Assembly (NCBI GenBank): GCA_018873245.2
Contig: JAEMBT020000009.1
Coordinates: 13,295,112 to 13,359,111, forward strand
Reading direction: 5' to 3'
From: Archegozetes longisetosus
Taxonomy: Eukaryota; Arthropoda; Arachnida; Sarcoptiformes; Trhypochthoniidae
Length of the DNA: 64,000 nt
The translations under genes and the position numbers were made by a program. Shown here piece by piece: positions 36,277-46,456 of the stretch. Below the pieces are notes generated by a model. That model did no database searches, was not told where the DNA came from, and saw nothing but the letters and a program-made list of their open reading frames with translations. Numbering within the stretch: the stretch's first letter is position 1; each line of letters opens with the position of its first letter.

Positions 36277-37246
36277 AGGCTTGTGCAAGAAGTATATTTA
36301 CATTTTTAATTTTCTGTATAAAAAGAAAAGTACAAAAGATATTTTAATGAAAATTTTTCTAAACTATAAACATATTTTGAAGTCAATTTTTTAATAATTT
36401 ATATGGTGCTAACACCCCTCCTTGACCCACAGCTTTCAATTTAATCTTAAGACCGAGCATTAAGTTTTTACCACTTCTTTCGGCAATTGTTTTAGAGATG
36501 TTATTCCAGATTCGTTTAAAACCAGTCAAAGATTTAGGTTTTTTTGTCGACTTTTGTAAATTTTCTCACATTCTGCCCAAAATCTCTCGATTGGTCGGGC
36601 TTGCGAGCAGTTCGGAGCATTATTACTGTGCTTTACAAACTCGATATTTTGAGCTTCGAGCCAGTTTGTCACATCATTGTGGTAATGAGCAGTTACCATG
36701 TCTGGCCAGAAGATAACATCCGATATTTTGTGATTCTTTTTAATGAAAGGCAATAGTCTTTTCTTTAGACATTCTTTCAAATAAACCTGTCCATTGATAC
36801 TCCCATTAAAAACGTATAGCATCTTTGTCTTGAGCGCTCCAATTCTTACTGAAATTCCTGGTTCTTTATCAATCAATTTTTTTACAGACTTGGCTGGTCT
36901 TTTTGAAGGTCTACCAGGGATTTTGAGGTGATCAGCAGTTCCTCGCTCTTTATATCTTTTAATAACTCCATAAATTCTTTGACTAGTTATGCCTTCTTAA
37001 AATTGTTTGGTTGTAAATTTCAAAGCGAGAGAGTTTTCTGATCCGCCGATACGCCCATAAAAATGAGAAAATCTTTTACCAAGAGCTTCGTTCTCTCATC
37101 TTGCCATTAAGTTAATATAAGATAATTCAACACAATGGCAGAAGTAAATCGAAAACTTTGACTTATTGCTGTCAAAGTTTCAATAATACAGATGAAATAG
37201 AACGCGAGCGCTTTGAAAAATGTAAATTTACTCATTACACAAGCCT
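36277..37246 (-). mobile_element. Tc1/mariner-superfamily transposon with TA target sites
   Basis: Inverted ends of about 35 bases (AGGCTTGTGCAAGAAGTATA on the left; the reverse complement of the right is AGGCTTGTGTAATGAGTAAA), each flanked by TA, the target duplication of this superfamily. Length 970 bases. The minus-strand transposase begins near 37110 (ATG, but a stop follows within three codons). It has an open C-terminal half at 36526-36876 with VIFWPDMVTAHYH (second catalytic D) and ARPIERFWAECEK (the third acidic block, E in PIE). Frame damage upstream shows it is inactive. Confidence 0.85.
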
Positions 37247-37526
37247 TATATTTTATACCTGAGGTTTAAAAGTTAATGAAATTCAAATAGAACTCAAATT
37301 AATATATTAAGAAAATTAGAAAATACTCTTATTATTATTTTATTTGTATATTTTTTAATTTAAGCTTTCAATATATTTTTATCACATTTCCCAAATGGAA
37401 ATATATTCAGAATTCATTGATGAATATAAAATATAATAAATAAACGAATGATGAGAGTAATAACCTCAGTAAACAATCATTCAGTAAACAACCTGTCTCA
37501 AAGGCCTTTGTATTGTTTTAATTTTT

Positions 37527-38063
37527 GGGGTATACTTTAGATTACGCCACCCCTAGAATCTTAATAAAATTGATCCTAATAGGGTTTTTGAGGTCGAGTC
37601 CATTTAAAGTGGTCCCAGGTGTCGGAAATCAATACTTCTGGTGAAATTTAAATTTAAAGTTTCTATATTTATTGCGATTTTTAAGTATTTTGTGAGATTA
37701 AACAACTCAAATAAACACTATTCCGATAAACTGGGGGTTTTCGAGGTCGAGAAATCCATTTAAGCTGGTCCCAGGTGTCGAAAATCAATATTTACGAAGA
37801 TAAAAGAAATGTAAAATTTAAAAATTTCTGTTAGGTTAGGTTAGGTTAAGTCTAGTTTATTGGAATATTGTTCATTTAATTTGTTTAACCTCACAAAACA
37901 CTTAAAAATCGCAGTATTTATAGAAAATTTAAAATTCAAATTTCACCGGAAGTATTGATTTCCGACATCCGGGACCAGCTTAAATGGATTCCTCGACCTC
38001 GAAAACCCCTATTGGGCTCGATTTTATTAAGATTCTAGGGTTGGCGTATTCTAAAGTATCCCC
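37527..38063. mobile_element. Foldback-type MITE, ~180-bp arms
   Basis: The arms (37527-37705 and 37880-38063) match in inverted orientation, beginning GGGGTATACTTTAGATTACG / GGGGATACTTTAGAATACG. A 55-base block (CGAGGTCGAG, then GGTCCCAGGTGTCG) is present a third time in the centre near 37737-37790 in direct orientation, so the unit has also been duplicated internally. Non-coding. Confidence 0.75.
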
Positions 38064-38206
38064 GTTTAATGGTTTTTTATATTATTCAAGCTGAACATTA
38101 TATTTTTTATAAAGGCACTTTTAAACGGATTAATATGTATTTTTAACGCTGAATCCGATTATCAAATCAAAATTTTTTATATAGAATAGTTTTTTAGATA
38201 TTCGAA

Positions 38207-39420
38207 TTTTGGGTTAACTATGAAGTTTTGTGGCACTCGACCATAAAAATCGGGTGATGGTGCCATTCGATGGTACTTTATGAGACGAGTCCAAAAAGGT
38301 CCGCCACCGATATCGAGCCACGCCCATTTTTTATTTTAGCCACTCCCACTGACTTCACCCCCACAATATGGGTCTCAAAAGAAAGGTCTCAGTGAGTAGA
38401 GTTCATTGGTAAAGATCGCATGATTATAGGATGTATACTCCCTGAGAAATTGACTAAAAACACTCCTATATTCTACGACCAATTGACAATACATCGAAAA
38501 TTGACATTGTTGACCAAATCTGAGACAAGCCACTAGTTTGGTAATGTTTAATCTGACTTTTTTGTATGTAAACAAAGTCCGAATGATCTAACAAAACATT
38601 TTGTCAACCTATGTATATACAAATGTTAGAATAATTACAACATAAATCATCTCGAAGTCAACAATGTCAATTTTCGATGTATTGCAAAGAGAGTTCCGAC
38701 CCAATCTTTTTGGAATTATATACTAGATAGTGTGCTACTGTTATAATAATAGAGATCGGGTCGGAACCATTGTGGCAACATTTTGGAATAAGTATTCGAA
38801 GTTTTTGAATTTTTCAATTATTCTCTCATATAGGGTTAATTAAGAGCTTCACTCTATCCTTAAATACTCTTGATTGCCATCTCTTAATATGCAAAGTTTC
38901 ATTAAATTATGTTTGTGCGTTTTTGAGTTATAAGCGTTTAAAGATTTTACATTTTTCGATTTTGTCAGCTTCCCATAGCACTTTTATGAAAATTTCTTCA
39001 GCCATTTTGTTTCACTAGTAACCCTCAAGGTTCACACCAAAATTGGATGATTGGCCGATTCTCTATGAAAGTACGGAAAACTTCTTTTTATCTTGGTCAA
39101 CAATGTCAATTTTCGATGTATTGTCAATTGGTCGTAGAATATAGGAGTGTTTTTAGTCAATTTCTCAGGGAGTATACATCCTATAATCATGCGATCTTTA
39201 CCAATGAACTCTACTCACTGAGACCTTTCTTTTGAGACCTATGCTGTGGGATGGAGTCAGTGGGAGTGGCTAAAATAAAAACGGGCGTGGCTCGATATCG
39301 GGTGGGCGTAGCCTCATGGTGGTGACCTTTTTGGACTCGTCTCATAAAGTACTATCGAATGGCACCATCACCCGATTTTTATGATCAAGTGCCACAAAAC
39401 TTCCCGGTTAACCGAATTTT
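38207..39420. mobile_element. Foldback element with ~315-bp arms
   Basis: The left arm 38207-38522 and the right arm 39094-39420 are inverted copies at high identity, sharing ATAAAAATCGGGTGATGGTG and long matching stretches. The centre contains a smaller inverted repeat (GATCGGGTCGGAAC near 38755 against gttccgacccaatc near 38690) and a third partial copy of the inner arm end near 38655. Apparent frames in the two arms encode the same peptide because they are copies of one sequence, not because it is a gene. Confidence 0.8.
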
Positions 39421-40086
39421 GTGTCCAATTTTTCGATTTTTTGATTTTAAGATTTTTGAATATATGATATATGGTTTCGATGTAGAATTTAACGCTGACT
39501 ACAAATATGAAAACCATTTTTCGATATCTTTAATATCCTCCGAATAAATCTATATTTTATACCATTTTAAAACTTTAACGCCATCTAACGCTTAAACTAT
39601 AAGTTGTACGGAGGTGGGTCCATTGGCAATTTTGATCAGACTGATGACCTCTATTAAAATAGGTCATCAGATCCCGAGTGCTAAATTAGGCAGAATCCCA
39701 TAGACTTTCCGGCAATGTTCTTTGTTTTGGTTCTAGAGCTCAATTAAACATTGTTTGACAAAGCTTTTCAATGCCATCATTTATTTTATCGACTTAAAAT
39801 ACTAAAATAGATAAGAAGTTTGCATTTTGTTTGGAATCCGTTTGCACAATGCAAAAAATCTAGAATGAGATAAGACCTTAACTAGCGTTAAGTTATTTCA
39901 TCAGTCAATTCTTGAACTAAGTTTGCATCAAAATGCTTTAATAATTTCGAAAATAAACTTTTGAGTCTCTATATCAGTTCTTCACAAAATTGTTACATTT
40001 GTAGCAAAAGCAAAACTTTCAAAAGCTTTGGAATAAAAACATATTGTATAACAATTTAGAACAATCAAAGACAAGAACTGAGCTAC
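39421..40086. other. Intergenic
   Basis: Contains a short perfect-looking hairpin at about 39644-39670 (ATGACCT around ttaaaa). Otherwise nothing recognised. Confidence 0.4.
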
Positions 40087-41031
40087 TTATTCAAATTTTT
40101 CGAACGAGCATTTGTCTGGACAGTCACCACAACTGCATGAACTGTTTGAATATCCAATCGCAGCCTCAGCGCAAGAAACCGTTTTGGCATTCATTGGGGT
40201 AAAAGTTTTGGTTCCAATTTTAGAAACGGCGTCATTGACGTGGAAATCGATTTGTATCGGAGACGGATCTTTCGTACCCAGATATTCAAGAAGTCGTTGA
40301 GGATTACAATTAGTGCCCCATTGGCCACACATTACAGTTATGACTTTCGCATTAGCTGATGGAAAGTGAACGTCTTTACACGAGTTATAGACACCTGCGG
40401 CGAATTTGTTTGAAACATAATAATTCAATTCAATCGCCATTTGCTGACCAGATTTGAGAGTAGCGGGTGCTGATTTGATTACATCTATGAATTCGGCCTG
40501 ATTTGGAGCACAAGACATGTGGAAAAATATTTTTGCGAAATTCACGAAACAAGATGGACACCTTTGGGTCAGGCTTCGAGCTATTAAAATCTGATTCAAT
40601 ACTTCCGAGACCTGAGATTCTTCACAACAGAAAACTGGTGTTTTATCTGATAATGATTCAATTTATTTGGTTAACTATTTTCTAATCAAATATTTGTTTT
40701 GAGACTTATGGATACCTTTGAAGAGTTCGGGTACAAATTGCTTCAATTCATCGAATAGAGTTTTATTATCAAATGGTTTTGGATCTCCTGAATAAACACA
40801 AGGAATGGGGTAAATGTCACCCGTAATTGTGCTCTCAAATTGTCCACATTTACCACGAAATGAACATTTGTTTGTCGATGACAAACACTTTAATTAAAAA
40901 TACAATAAATCATTTGAATTAACTGAATGAATTAAAATTTTAACGATTGAACAACAATTGGATAATGTTGAAATTCATACCAAATGGACCAAAACTAATA
41001 AATAGAAACAAATGTTAATGATTTTGAACAT
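40087..41031 (-). CDS. Secreted stand-alone NPC1 N-terminal domain
   Basis: Three exons with consistent phase: 41031-40981, 40887-40716 and 40634-40087, giving 256 residues. Exon 1 encodes a signal peptide (MFKIINICFYLLVLVHL). The mature part follows the Niemann-Pick C1 N-terminal (sterol-binding) domain from end to end: C-x-F-RGKCG, PCVYSGDPKPF, the FCCEESQV block, RCPSCFVNFAKIFFHMSCAP, LNYYVSN, VYNSCKDV, MCG and the final CSCGDCPDKC cluster. In full NPC1 (about 1,280 residues) this domain leads into 13 membrane spans; here a stop follows directly, with no transmembrane segment. It is therefore expected to be a soluble, disulfide-rich sterol carrier outside the cell or in lysosomes. Whether it binds sterol is inferred from the family. 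Confidence 0.85.
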
Positions 41032-41204
41032 TTTAACTGAATCGACACTGAGTGTGAAAAGAGTTAAATAAGTTATAAATCAAGTTTGGAGACGATTTGA
41101 TGAGAAAAAGCTTAGAATTAATTTATATACAAACGAGTTGATATAATCTTCATTGACTCAGTATTTATTGACAAGAAAACAATTGTTATCATGTAATGAC
41201 TCAT

Positions 41205-41395
41205 ACTATCTATTATAAGATTATAAGATTTTACGCATTACAAGATTGAATACAAAGACTGAATGATACCTACTATAAGACTTAAAGCTATATAATAATG
41301 AATACAATTAAAAACTAAATGTTATCTATTATAAGATTAAACGCAATATAATTTTGAATACAATTAAAGACAAAATACAATCAATTATAGAAAAT
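41205..41395. repeat. Tandem repeat, ~62-bp unit, about 3 copies
   Basis: Imperfect units containing ctattataagatta and ttgaatacaa-taaa follow one another. It lies about 170 bases upstream of the NPC1-domain gene's start, so it may overlap its upstream region. Confidence 0.6.
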
Positions 41396-41898
41396 AAAAC
41401 AAAAGAAAAGCTTAGTTGTTAAAGTAAATCATAATTAGGTACAGTTACGTATTAGTATTACATCTCTTACGTATAACTTATATTCAGACGGAATCAGTAC
41501 ATTAAAATTATAACTTATTTACATTGCTTCAACCAAACAAATATTCAACAAGTGCTTGAGTTAGAAAGTTTAGGTTAGATCTATTTGTATAATGTATAAC
41601 AGTACGCATATAAAATGAGTGGCTTGGCACCGATAACTCACTATAAAGGGATTTCGCAATAAGAGGTTTCACTATAAAGTTGTAACTACAAGTTAATACT
41701 ATAAGTTGGCGTCTGATAAGTTCAGTTGACTTATCAACACATTATTATATTGTTTAGCAGAATACAATAAATCTAAATTTAGTTAATCTCTATATTGGTT
41801 CATCACATTCAAAACATTTCGAATATCAAACCACTCACTCACTACTCAACTTACTTCCAATTAATGTAAATTCTATTTAGATAGTTGAAGATTTGAAC
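41396..41898. other. Intergenic
   Basis: AT-rich. 41630-41700 has cactataaaggg-like words reminiscent of pogo-type MITE ends, but no inverted partner was fixed. Confidence 0.35.
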
Positions 41899-42010
41899 CC
41901 ACTTTTTGAAGAAATGCGTTAACCAATATTTTGAATTCAATATAGAAAGTATTTTTAATGCATAGTAAAAAGCCTACTCGTTAGCGCATCTTTAAAAATG
42001 AGTTCAAATA
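41899..42010. repeat. Palindromic MITE, copy 2 of 3
   Basis: Shares the core gaattcaatatagaaagt and tttttaatgcatagtaaa with the copy at 6252-6395; ends gaagaaatgcgttaac against gcgctaacgagt in inverted sense. Confidence 0.6.
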
Positions 42011-42424
42011 CTTTTTTCGTCAAATAATTTGTTTTATATTGGGTCGGTTCAAAATAGATGTTAAAGTTAGATCTATTAGACAAGAATTTGTGTTAACATT
42101 TTTATATTAAAGAACTTGTCGGACAATGATTTCCATATTTAGCCATATAGAATATGATATAATCAAGGTGATATATGACACATTCAATAAGAAATTGCGA
42201 CAAAACAATTTTTCTAACTGTAAACATTATTGCGCAGGGCTAATTTTTATTCTTAAATTTCAAACTTGATTTACATAAAAACGAAATAAGATATTTTAAA
42301 AATTCCTTCACTAATTATTAGATATAATAAATCATAATAACTAATGCTATAAAATATTTATATAAACAATTTTCTTGTGACGGGAAATGATAATTAAAAT
42401 CTATAAACATGACTTTCATAATGA

Positions 42425-42518
42425 AGCCAAACGAATACCACACCAAAAGTGGGTTCATTTAATAGCTCTACTCATCTAGTACATGTTAGTGAAAAGAAAC
42501 GTGTGGTATTCCTTTGGC
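42425..42518. repeat. Short hairpin with 19-bp arms
   Basis: GCCAAACGAATACCACACC and the reverse complement of CGTGTGGTATTCCTTTGGC differ at two positions and enclose about 55 bases. It lies 38 bases upstream of the next ORF. Probably a tiny MITE. Confidence 0.55.
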
Positions 42519-42555
42519 GCTAAAAGTTATTTAACAAAAACCAATATTTTTTAAA

Positions 42556-42780
42556 ATGGCAAGTTTTGAAAATTTAAAATTAAAAAATTGCGCCTGTTGT
42601 TTAAAACGTTTAGATACTGTGCCTAAACGTGGTATTCGACGTGTAAATATAAGTGATTCATTAGATAATTTAAATACTGTAAAACCTATAATTTTAACAA
42701 AAAATAATAGTGAAAGTAGTGATAGTGATATTAATATTGGTGATGATAATAATAATAATAATAATTTTCATATTTTTTAA
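42556..42780 (+). CDS. Hypothetical small protein with a Cys-x-x-Cys start
   Basis: 74 codons. The first 35 residues (LKLKNCACCLKRLDTVPK, then GIRRVNISDSLDN) look protein-like, with a CACC cysteine pair and basic residues. The end is a Ser/Asp/Asn low-complexity run. The stop lies inside the target duplication of the non-autonomous element that starts at 42782, so the native 3' flank has been displaced. No family recognised; it could be a remnant of a larger gene or transposon. Confidence 0.35.
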   Translation: MASFENLKLKNCACCLKRLDTVPKRGIRRVNISDSLDNLNTVKPIILTKNNSESSDSDINIGDDNNNNNNFHIF

Positions 42781-42781
42781 T

Positions 42782-43986
42782 TACGGTTACCAAATCTGCT
42801 AGAGCTCAAATCTGTACAAAAAGTAATCCAAAGGGCACCCTTATATATTTTTGCCTAAAATCTAAGATGCATTTCACTATCACTAACTTTAAACCACTTT
42901 TAAACTGTGCCTTAAAGTTGAAATATTCTGATAAAAATAATAAATAGTAATCTCCGGACAAATTGATAATTTTAATTATATTTGTATCGATTAATATCAA
43001 TGAAAAAATGTTATAAGGCTGTGTACAGTGACTTTTTACAAGTTTCTTTACAGAATAATAAATAAAACTTGATTTAACAACTCCAATGAAAAACTATGAG
43101 TTTATAGTCATTTTTCTCAAAGTTTAGTTTTGTATATTATGTGTGTTAATTGAAATTATAATTACTTGAAAATAAATTATTTTGGAAAAAGTGCTTTTCA
43201 CTTTCTACACAAGGTTAAAGGACAAAATATAATTAATTGACAACTTATTAAATTTTTCTATTTGCAATGTTTCTCAAAATAGTTAAAAATCATCTATAAA
43301 TAACATCTCTGTTGTTGAATCATTGCCAGCGAGAGGGGAGATCTCAAAATCCTTGAGACGAGAATTTGTTGAAGAGATATTGCGTAACATTATGGCGTAT
43401 ATAGCAGTCGAGTAAATTAAAGTTTTAGTCACTTAAAAGTGTTTTCAGAGTTAAAACATTAAAATCAAATTTTGTTTTTTGTGTGTTTTCAAGACATATA
43501 TTTTCAAATTTGAATAAAAGTAAGTCCTGAGTATAAGAATTTTTCATGAATTTTGTTTGACAAATAAATCTCATTAAGTTCATTTTTATAATTTTATCTT
43601 ATTTTTTCGCTGTCATTTAAAAAATTAGATATATTTCGACTTTAAGTTTAAATTAATAATAATGATAAAATCCTAGTATTTGGTTTTCATGTTTTTAATG
43701 TTTGTGTTAACGATAAAGTCCGCTTACACTCAAATCATTCTATATTATTCCACGAAAGATAAAATCATTATTTCAATGAGATCTGTAAAATCTATAAAAC
43801 GGAGATATGTCAAATAATTTTGAGAAAATAATCAATCAGAACTTTTTTTCTCAAATATATACTCATATAGTTTGAGAGTCTGTGATTATATTTAATGAGA
43901 ACTGTCAAATCTGCACACTTTAATGTACAGACGAAGAGCCAATCTGTTGGCTGTACAAAGGGCGCAAAATCTGTACGGCAACCGTA
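42782..43986. mobile_element. Non-autonomous hAT-like element
   Basis: Ends TACGGTTACC and, in reverse complement, TACGGTTGCC continue with related AAATCTG / ACAGATT words. They are flanked by 8 bases differing at one position (tttttaat at 42774-42781, gttttaat at 43987-43994). 1,205 bases, no transposase. A similar TACGGTTACC with nearby agatct words occurs at 48034, perhaps a fragment of another copy. Confidence 0.65.
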
Positions 43987-44499
43987 GTTTTAATGCATTT
44001 TTAAGAGAAAACTAATTTTAATTTTCAATTTCAAATCTAGAAAAAATGATTTTCGAAACAATAACACAATAAAAAATATTTTTAACTCCTATTTTTTAGT
44101 CCTATTTTTGCTTGTTTTTAGCACTAAAATCCTACCTATTTTTACAGGCTTTTAGTCCTATAAAGTTGTGTCTTTGGTTATAAGGCAAGTGTTTCAATTG
44201 CTCCCTTCGATATCTCACAAAGAAATCTTCGACTCTTCAATGCTTATGGGGTTTTGTTTTGTCATCGAGCATTATAGGTCTACGAATCCGTCGCTAGGAG
44301 TATTATTTGACTTAAAATATCAAGGTAAAGCTCAAAATTGACATCTGTATTTTTCTCTAAAATTCTGTAATCCGAAACCCGAATTTTATGAAAGCCACTA
44401 TCATTATCTGTCTTCAGTCTTATATTATTATTACTTTTGTAAGCCTAGGATGTAAATTACGAGTGTTAGTATTATTTTAAATTTATGATTTTTCAAATC
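43987..44499. other. Intergenic
   Basis: No coding or repeat signal recognised. Confidence 0.4.
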
Positions 44500-44620
44500 A
44501 GTATCTTTATGGTAGTTCTCTAGGGAGGCGATATTGATAAAATGCACAATAAGTGTTTTTAATGCATAATAAACTGCCATTCGCTAATGTACTTCTTCAA
44601 AAACAGGCTACATATATTTT
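44500..44620. repeat. Palindromic MITE, diverged copy 3
   Basis: Keeps gtgtttttaatgcataataaa and a weaker inverted flank relative to the copies at 6252 and 41899. It ends about 110 bases before the lectin gene's ATG. Confidence 0.45.
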
Positions 44621-44728
44621 ACATATACTTTTCACTCAATACTAATTATTTTGTTCATCATCTGTTTCATTAATAAAGTTAGTATCTGACTCAGATTTTG
44701 TTTCAGAGTGATAATTTGAGCTTGAAGA

Positions 44729-45115
44729 ATGCATTCAACTGTTATTGTGGTAATTGCTTTCACTTTATTGGGGATGTCGCACTCGGCTTGCCTATTCAAC
44801 CGAAGATTCACGTTCCCAGCAAACTACCATTGTCGGATCGGTAAAGGAAAGTTGGTCTTTCGAAATGACGGAAATCTTATAATATACGATGAAGATGGAA
44901 GAGCGTTGTGGACCTCAGGCACAAGTGGAACGGGAGATCATGCTGTTTATCAAGGTGATGGGAATTTAGTCATATATGACAGAGCACATAAATCTTTATT
45001 TAGCACTGGAACAGCAGGCAGAGGTCGTATACTCATTTTCCAAGATGATCATAATCTTGTCATCTACGACAACGCAAATCATGCCTTGTGGGCTTCAAAT
45101 ACATGGTTGACATAA
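44729..45115 (+). CDS. Secreted bulb-type (B-type) mannose-binding-like lectin
   Basis: 128 residues, no intron. Residues 1-19 are a signal peptide (VIVVIAFTLLGMSHSA). The mature protein is one B-lectin domain with three repeats of the carbohydrate-site motif Q-x-D-x-N-x-V-x-Y: FRNDGNLIIYD, YQGDGNLVIYD and FQDDHNLVIYD. In the second and third the site is complete; in the first the Gln is replaced by Arg and Val by Ile. Trp residues (ALWTSGT, ALWASNT) fill the usual core positions. In other organisms this family binds mannose and takes part in defence. An AATAAA signal lies at 45216, about 100 bases after the stop. The family is patchy in animals, so horizontal origin is possible. Confidence 0.9.
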   Translation: MHSTVIVVIAFTLLGMSHSACLFNRRFTFPANYHCRIGKGKLVFRNDGNLIIYDEDGRALWTSGTSGTGDHAVYQGDGNLVIYDRAHKSLFSTGTAGRGRILIFQDDHNLVIYDNANHALWASNTWLT

Positions 45116-45726
45116 TTTATGAGCATTTGTGATTCCTTATCTGTTATTCTTTACAATATTATATTGTAACGTCCACATTTTAAGCGTTTTGATTCGTGGA
45201 GATTCATTAGAATGAAATAAAAGATACACTCAAAATAGTGTGTAAGACTAATCGAGTAGCGATAGTGTCCTGATTTAAAAAAGTTTACCCAACAATAGTT
45301 TTCCTCATACTCTAGGCGTATAAATTGGGGATCTTGTTCTTTAATAGCTCTTTTGCATTTGCATATTGTAAGTTTGAGTAACTATTTATTTTCTACATTC
45401 ATATGCACATTTGGTTTTTCTATTATATACATCTCTATATTCAACACAGTACATACATTTCAGTCCAAATTCATGTATTTTGCGAATTCAAAAAATCAGA
45501 TTAAAGAAAATAAGCTTCTTCAGTAAAATAAGTATGATCTTAAAAAATTAATTTAAATAATTTAAGTGAAGATTAGACCCCCTTAACCTTTCTCTTTCTT
45601 GACATGTAATCTTTAAAGTTAAAATTGCTTAATCTTTAGTTTCTTAATAATTCTAGAGTGACCTGGTATTGCATCAGTTTTGATAAAATTCAAAACCATT
45701 AGCAAAAACTTCTTTCTTTCACTATA
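45116..45726. other. Intergenic
   Basis: 3' flank of the lectin gene, with nothing else recognised. Confidence 0.4.
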
Positions 45727-46456
45727 ATCTGGGGTCAGACTTGAACGTGATGTAACCATGTAATAAAAACTGAACCAATTGACTGATATAAAGTATCGTT
45801 GGAAACCTCTCGAAAACCTGAATAGAATGATATCGCGATTGGGACTCCAGGACCAAAGGGAACAAAGTTGGGCCTAGATCCCTAGTGGCCGGACCTGGAG
45901 CCTCGTGTTGGATGTAAATATGACCGGAACCTCGAGTGGAGTTCATACATCAAATATGACGGTCCTAGGGCTAGGTCTTGGGATCTTAGTCTAACTTGCA
46001 CATTCAAATTTCCCTATAAAATAACTGTGTACACGTACATGATTTAACTTAAGTGAAAACTGCGTCAGATCGTGAAGCGATCTGATGTTGTTTTCAGCTT
46101 AGGTTAAATCGGGTTCGTGATGGTTAGGTTAAACGAGCCGCCAATAGGTACAGTTAAATACCATGGACTATTTGCTTAATAAAGTTGAGTTAACTCCCAA
46201 GACCTAGCCCTAGGGCCACCATATTTGGTATGTGAACTCTACTCGAGCCTCCGGTCATATTTACACCCAACGCGCGGTCCTAGGTCCGACCACTAGGAAC
46301 CTAGATCCAACTTTGTTCATTTTGGTCCCAGGGCCCCAATTGTGGTATTCTATTCAGGTCTGCGAAAGGTTTCCAACGATAACTTACTTTAGATTCTAGG
46401 TCAATTGGTTCAGTTTTTATTGCAAGGTTACATCATGCTCAAGTCTGACCGTGATT
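45727..46456. mobile_element. Foldback element with ~260-bp arms
   Basis: The arms 45727-45983 and 46194-46456 are inverted copies: GGTCAGACTTGA at the outer ends, CCTAGGGCTAGGTCTTGGGA near the inner end. Arms are G+C-richer than the flanks. The loop of about 210 bases holds an inner short hairpin (cgatctgac / gtcagatcg near 46070). No coding region. Confidence 0.8.

Noticed and set aside
38375-39235. Two frames (38375-38575 minus, 39047-39235 plus) encoding the same peptide
   Set aside because: They lie in the two arms of one foldback element; identity comes from the inverted repeat.
45722-45946. Minus-strand 74-codon frame
   Set aside because: It falls in a foldback arm and has no motif.
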